Below, in pieces: positions 60,094 through 64,000 of a DNA stretch of 64,000 bases. Location of the stretch: contig NZ_CABVQC010000036.1 in the NCBI RefSeq assembly GCF_902499175.1, positions 1 to 64,000 of the forward strand. The letters are read 5' to 3'. A model generated the notes under the pieces. The model saw nothing but the letters and a program-made list of their open reading frames with translations. It was not told the origin of the DNA and searched no databases. A program made the position numbers and the translations under genes. Each line of letters begins with the position of its first letter. The stretch's first letter is position 1. The DNA comes from Burkholderia aenigmatica. GTDB taxonomy: Bacteria > Pseudomonadota > Gammaproteobacteria > Burkholderiales > Burkholderiaceae.

Positions 60094-60522
60094 CGATTCA
60101 TTCGGGCGCACGCACCGCCGTCGGTCGGGCCGCGATGCCTGACGACCGGGCGCCAACCGTTTTCCGCCACGCTGCGAATGGCGCCGCAGCGCGGCCGGTA
60201 TTCCTCTGACGGCGACATTCGCTCGCCACGTTCGCACGTCACCGCGCACCCCATGCCGCTGGATTGCCATGTGCGGCGGCGATGCCCTCTTTCACTTCGC
60301 GGTGGTCACGCGTCGCGCGCATGCGAGCGGCGCCAGCCGCATACCCGTGTGCGTCTGGAGTTTCCCTGATACGCGAGCGGCCCCATTCCCGTTACACTCC
60401 GAACACTTACCCGCAGAAGGCGGCCTCGATGTCCCACGTCCTTTCGCGTCCGCCCGCGCGTGCGACTGCTTCAGCGTGGCGGCGCGCTGCCGCTCCTCCG
60501 CTCGACCCCGGGCACCGTTGAC
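60094..60522. promoter_or_regulatory. Upstream region of the EAL gene, no gene seen
   Basis: These 429 nt are GC-rich with chance-looking frames. The only AT-richer part is about 60385-60420 (GTTACACTCCGAACACTTAC), a possible promoter zone for the EAL gene. The ribosome site before the chosen ATG is weak. Confidence 0.4.
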
Positions 60523-61803
60523 ATGAAGCCCGCCCGCGATCTCTCGCTCGACTCCCTGCTCGAACGCCTCACGCCGACGCCCGGCGGCTGGCTCGCCACC
60601 TATCGCACCACGACGCTGCGCAGCGTGTTCCAGCCCGTGTTGTCGATCACGCACAAGCGGGTCGTCGGTTACGAGGCGCTGCTGCGCGTCGTCGACGCGA
60701 ACGGCGCGCTGATCTCGCCCACCGCGCTGTTCGACAAGACGCGCGCCGACGCCGACGCGCTGCTGCTCGACCGGCTCGCGCGCTGCCTGCACACGGCCAA
60801 CTTCGTCGCGCAGGGCATCGGCGACGGCTGGCTGTTCCTGAACGTCACGCCGCGCGTGCTCGACACGGGCCTCGTGCAGCGCGAATTCGTCGAGGCGCTG
60901 TGCCGGCATTTCGCGCTACCGCCGAACCGCATCGTGCTGGAAGTCGTCGAACAGCCCGCGCGTGACGAAGCCGCGCTCGCCCGCACGATCGACATGATCC
61001 AGCATCGCGACTTCCTGATCGCGATCGACGATTTCGGCACCGGATTCTCGAACTTCGACCGCGTGTGGCGCGCGCGCCCCGACATCGTCAAGCTCGATCG
61101 CTCGCTCATCGTGCGCTCGACCGGATCGGCCGATGATCGCCGCATCCTGCATCATCTCGTGTCGATGCTGCACCAAGCCGGCGCGATGGTGCTTGCCGAG
61201 GGCGTCGAGAACGACGACTCGCTGCAGGCGCTGATGGACGCCGACATCGATTTCGTACAGGGTTTCCAGTTCGGCCAGCCCGATGCATCGATCGCATATG
61301 CCAGCGCGGCGGCACCCGCCATGCTCGACGCCGCGTGGCAGCGCTTCATCGCCCGCCGGCATACGCCGGTCGTCGCCGAGCAGCCGGGCTTCGACGCGAT
61401 CGAACGGCTCGTGCTCACAGGCGCGGCCGCGTTTTCCGCGAGCGGCAACCTGCAGGACGCCGCGCAACGCGTGTTCGCGGTGCCGGCCGCGCGCCGCGTG
61501 TTCGTCACCGACGAGACCGGCGAGCAGTTCCTGCCGTCGATCGGCGCGCGCACCGACGACGGCCAGGCGGGCGTCACCCGCCTCGCACCGCTCTTCCCGG
61601 AAACGCACAGCAACTGGTCGCGGCGCCCGTATTTCCAGCGTGCGATCGCCGCACCCGGACGCGTCGCGCTGATGGGCCCGCACTTCTCGCTGACGGAAGG
61701 CCGCGACTGCTATACGGCCGCCGTCGCGATCCGCGCGCAGAGCCGGCTCGTCGTGTTCTGCGTCGATTTCGTGCTCGACAGCGCAGGAACCGTCATGCGG
61801 TAA
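60523..61803 (+). CDS. EAL-domain cyclic-di-GMP phosphodiesterase with C-terminal sensor-like domain
   Basis: The 426-aa protein has an EAL domain at about residues 30-255. Active-site residues are present: YEALLR (signature Glu), FLNVTP (Asn), LEVVEQ (Glu), IDDFGTGFS (Asp-Asp), VKLDRSL (Lys), LAEGVE (Glu) and FVQGFQFGQP (Gln). It should therefore cleave c-di-GMP. The C-terminal about 160 residues form a separate PDC/Cache-like region (SNWSRRPYFQRAIAAPGRVAL) that may sense a ligand. It has no membrane segments. The start at 60523 is the Met that begins the recognised part of the protein. Confidence 0.88.
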   Translation: MKPARDLSLDSLLERLTPTPGGWLATYRTTTLRSVFQPVLSITHKRVVGYEALLRVVDANGALISPTALFDKTRADADALLLDRLARCLHTANFVAQGIGDGWLFLNVTPRVLDTGLVQREFVEALCRHFALPPNRIVLEVVEQPARDEAALARTIDMIQHRDFLIAIDDFGTGFSNFDRVWRARPDIVKLDRSLIVRSTGSADDRRILHHLVSMLHQAGAMVLAEGVENDDSLQALMDADIDFVQGFQFGQPDASIAYASAAAPAMLDAAWQRFIARRHTPVVAEQPGFDAIERLVLTGAAAFSASGNLQDAAQRVFAVPAARRVFVTDETGEQFLPSIGARTDDGQAGVTRLAPLFPETHSNWSRRPYFQRAIAAPGRVALMGPHFSLTEGRDCYTAAVAIRAQSRLVVFCVDFVLDSAGTVMR

Positions 61804-61861
61804 CGAGCACGACGGCGGGCGATCGGCTGTCGCACGCATCGTTCGTTCGCTCATCGATTCG

Positions 61862-62266
61862 TCAGTCGATCACCTTCCCTCTTCCCGACTTCACCACGCT
61901 GCGGCGCGACTTGTGCTCGAGCCGCCGCTCCTTCGACGCACGCGTCGGCCGCGTGGCGACCCGTGCGCGCGGCGTGTACGCGACGCCACCGATCAACGCA
62001 TCGAGGCGCGCCAGCGCGGCCTCGCGGTTCTTCTCCTGGGTGCGGTATTCCTGCGACTTGATCACGACGATGCCGTCGCGCGTGATGCGCTGGTCGGACA
62101 GCGCGAGCAGCCGCTCCTTGATGACGGGCGGCAACGACGACGCCCGGATATCGAAGCGCAGGTGGATCGCGCTCGACACCTTGTTCACGTTCTGCCCGCC
62201 CGCGCCCTGCGCGCGCATGGCCGTCCATTCGACTTCGGCCGGATCGAGCGTATAGCGGATCATCAT
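61862..62266 (-). CDS. arfB: Alternative ribosome-rescue factor ArfB (YaeJ)
   Basis: The 134-aa protein has the catalytic GGQ (residues 23-25 in MRAQGAGGQNVNKVSSA) of peptide-release enzymes. Its basic C-terminal tail (RATKASKERR-like, KSRRSVVKSGRGKVID) is the kind ArfB inserts into the empty mRNA channel. It frees stalled ribosomes independently of tmRNA. Two ATGs in a row start at 62266, and the first overlaps the recD stop (ATGATGA-type), so it is coupled to recD. Confidence 0.93.
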   Translation of the reverse strand: MMIRYTLDPAEVEWTAMRAQGAGGQNVNKVSSAIHLRFDIRASSLPPVIKERLLALSDQRITRDGIVVIKSQEYRTQEKNREAALARLDALIGGVAYTPRARVATRPTRASKERRLEHKSRRSVVKSGRGKVID

Positions 62267-64000
62267 CGCGAAGTCTCCCCGCTGCGCCGTGCAAGCGCCT
62301 CGTCGACGCGTGCCGCGAGCCCCGAATCGCGCTGCGTGCGCGTCGCGACCGCCTGCGCCAGCACGCGCCGCGGCCCGATCACCTGCACGCGCGTGCGCGC
62401 ACGCGTGACGGCCGTATAGACGAGTTCGCGCGTGAGCACGCGGCCGAACGATGCCGGCAGCACGAGCGCCGCCTCGTCGAATTCCGAGCCCTGCGATTTG
62501 TGGACCGTCAGCGCGAACGCCGTTTCGTGCGGCGGCAGTGCGGCCGGCGACACCGCCCGCGCGGTGCCGTCCGCGCGCCTGAACCACACGCGCAGCACGC
62601 CGTGCGCGTCGGGCAGCGCAATGCCGATATCGCCGTTGAACAACCCGAGCGCATAGTCGTTGCGCGTCACCATGATCGGCCGCCCCGTGAACCAGTGCGC
62701 GCCGACCGCGAGCGGCACGCGCGCCGCGTGGCGCACGTGCGCGGCCACGAGCGCATTGACGTGCTCCGCGCCGCGCAAGCCGCTGCGGGTCGCGCACAGG
62801 ATCCGGAACCGGTTGAGCGCGTCGAACAGCGGCAGCGGATCGGGTACCGGCGCCGCCAGCGCGTCGCGCAATGCGTCGAGGTAAGCACCGAAGCGCCGCG
62901 CGAGCCGCTCGACCGTCGACGACGCGAGCGACTCGCCCGCATCGTCGTGGAACGACGCGGCGGCCGAATCGTCGGCGGGCAGCGCGTCGAGCGCGGCCTG
63001 CACGTCGCCGCTGCGGATCGCGAGCGACAGCCGCCCGATCGGCGAATCGAGGCCGAAGCGGTAATTGCGTTCGAGCCAGACCACGCAGTCGGCGAGCGGT
63101 GCCGGTGCGGGCGCGGCGGGCGCGGCGGCGGGTTCGCCCGGCGGTATCGACGTGACCGACGCAAGCGCGGCGTCGCCTGCGTCGAACGGCGGCAATTCGA
63201 CGGCGTCGAGCCACGCGAGTTCGTCGACCTCGATCCACGCGGGGGCCTCGCCTGCTTCGCCCGCTTCACCGGTTTCGGTCAGAACCGGCGCTGCGGCCGG
63301 CGGCGGCGCGACGTTGGTCGGCGCAACTTCGTCAGCCTGCGGTTCGTCGTCGAAGAGCGATGCCTGTCGTTCATCCGCTTTCCGTCGCGACGCGGGTTTG
63401 CGTATCGCAGCAGCCGCAGGCGCCGATGGCGGCGCCGGGGCTCGTGCCGCGGCGGAAACCGGATGCGCGGCGGGAACGGCTGCGGTCGCGACTTCGTCCG
63501 GCACCGGCAACGCCGCGACGAATGCTGCCTCGTCGATGCCGAGCGCCCGCGCGATGCGGGTGCGCGCCGCAGCGGTAAATGCCGGCCGCGCGCTCAACTC
63601 TGCGAACACGGCGCCGGCCTCGACCGCGGCCAGTTGGTCCTTGTCACCGAGCAGCACGAGCCGTGCGCCCGGCGCGAGCGCGTCGAGCAGATGCGCGGCG
63701 AGCGCGACGTCGATCATCGACGCCTCGTCGACGACGATCAGGTCATACGGCAGCGGGTTGTCGCGATGATGCCGGAAGCCGGCCGCCCCACCGCCACCCA
63801 ACAGCCGGTGCAGCGTGTACGACGTATCGGGCAGGCGCGCCGCAAGTTCCGGCGGCAAGTCGCCGGCCCGTGCATGCAGCGCTTCCTGCATCCGCTGCGC
63901 GGCCTTGCCGGTCGGCGCGGCCAGCGCGACGCGCAGCCCCGGGTGCGCGTCGAGCAGACAGGCCAGCACGCCGACGACCGTCGTCGTCTTGCCCGTGCCC
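62263..64000 (-). CDS. recD: Partial: exodeoxyribonuclease V alpha subunit RecD (3' part)
   Basis: The frame enters from the right edge inside the Walker A motif (GTGKTTTV) and runs 579 codons to its stop. It has APTGKAAQRMQEAL, DEASMIDVALAAHLL, LLGDKDQLAAVEAG, and the C-terminal TVHKSQGSEFDEA and YTAVTRARTRV helicase motifs of RecD. Between about residues 155 and 290 of the visible part is an unusually long Ala/Pro/Glu-rich insertion (for example GEAGEAGEAP) not found in E. coli RecD. It overlaps arfB by 4 nt. The 5' end lies outside the window. Confidence 0.93.
   Translation of the reverse strand, partial: GTGKTTTVVGVLACLLDAHPGLRVALAAPTGKAAQRMQEALHARAGDLPPELAARLPDTSYTLHRLLGGGGAAGFRHHRDNPLPYDLIVVDEASMIDVALAAHLLDALAPGARLVLLGDKDQLAAVEAGAVFAELSARPAFTAAARTRIARALGIDEAAFVAALPVPDEVATAAVPAAHPVSAAARAPAPPSAPAAAAIRKPASRRKADERQASLFDDEPQADEVAPTNVAPPPAAAPVLTETGEAGEAGEAPAWIEVDELAWLDAVELPPFDAGDAALASVTSIPPGEPAAAPAAPAPAPLADCVVWLERNYRFGLDSPIGRLSLAIRSGDVQAALDALPADDSAAASFHDDAGESLASSTVERLARRFGAYLDALRDALAAPVPDPLPLFDALNRFRILCATRSGLRGAEHVNALVAAHVRHAARVPLAVGAHWFTGRPIMVTRNDYALGLFNGDIGIALPDAHGVLRVWFRRADGTARAVSPAALPPHETAFALTVHKSQGSEFDEAALVLPASFGRVLTRELVYTAVTRARTRVQVIGPRRVLAQAVATRTQRDSGLAARVDEALARRSGETSR

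Overview
The window is a 64 kb stretch of high-GC (roughly two-thirds G+C) bacterial chromosome with the gene style of Burkholderia, most likely the B. cepacia complex. Signs of this are a DUF4148 protein, an MXKDX-repeat protein, a DUF2242 lipoprotein, a Burkholderia-type general porin ending in Phe, and eight LysR-type regulators, mostly divergent from catabolic or transport genes. I see no phage, insertion sequence, integrase or CRISPR array. The species assignment is inference.

Region by region: (1) 1-5.0 kb, minus strand, is a malonate uptake and decarboxylation operon, madL-madM-mdcA-mdcC-mdcD-mdcE-(start of the next gene, probably mdcG), divergent from a LysR gene. (2) 6.3-11 kb holds a DUF4148 protein, a carnitine/hydroxyacyl-CoA dehydrogenase-like enzyme, two Hsp20 chaperones behind a sigma32-like promoter, a TFIIB-type zinc-ribbon protein, a TerC membrane protein and a divergent NhaR-like regulator. 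(3) 11-14.6 kb holds a DUF2242 lipoprotein, then a PLP-dependent dehydratase whose 3' end is present as three tandem 119-bp units, then a LysR gene. (4) 15.3-25 kb holds an MFS exporter, an acetylpolyamine amidohydrolase, a Zn-dependent carbamoylase/allantoate-type amidohydrolase, an MHS-type transporter, a LysR gene, a porin and an NCS1 nucleobase permease preceded by a HutC-like palindrome. (5) 25-31.3 kb holds a SRAP protein, a GNAT enzyme coupled to agmatinase speB, regulators, an NAD(P)-binding protein and an alpha/beta hydrolase. (6) 31.4-36.4 kb is the complete branched-chain 2-oxoacid dehydrogenase operon bkdA1-bkdA2-bkdB-lpdV. (7) 36.9-41.2 kb holds a zinc alcohol dehydrogenase with a divergent LysR gene, a small membrane protein, and an HD-GYP-like/LuxR fusion regulator with altered catalytic motifs.

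(8) At 41.96-42.30 kb, minus strand, lies a tRNA-Leu(UAA) gene split in its anticodon loop by a 248-nt group I intron. (9) 42.8-50 kb holds a lipoprotein, then a LacI regulator with two AAACGTTT operators in front of a four-gene ABC importer and a GpdQ-like phosphodiesterase. This looks like one phosphodiester or phosphonate scavenging unit. (10) 50-53.8 kb holds an MFS and a DMT transporter, then a RelE/HigB-like toxin with an XRE antitoxin behind a 16-bp palindrome. (11) 53.8-55.7 kb, minus strand, is a three-gene unit: a methionine-rich MXKDX protein, a cytochrome b561 and a YedY-like molybdoprotein. It matches the known layout of a periplasmic methionine-sulfoxide repair (hypochlorite scavenging) system. 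(12) 55.9-58.1 kb is a TPP riboswitch with thiC. (13) 58.3-64 kb holds small lipoproteins, a DMT transporter, an EAL phosphodiesterase, arfB and the 3' part of recD, which runs off the end of the window.

The points I find most worth a second look are the intron-bearing tRNA-Leu, the Met-rich protein/YedY/b561 unit, the LacI-ABC-GpdQ unit, the 119-bp tandem gene-end repeats, and the small-ORF and orphan-terminator regions.
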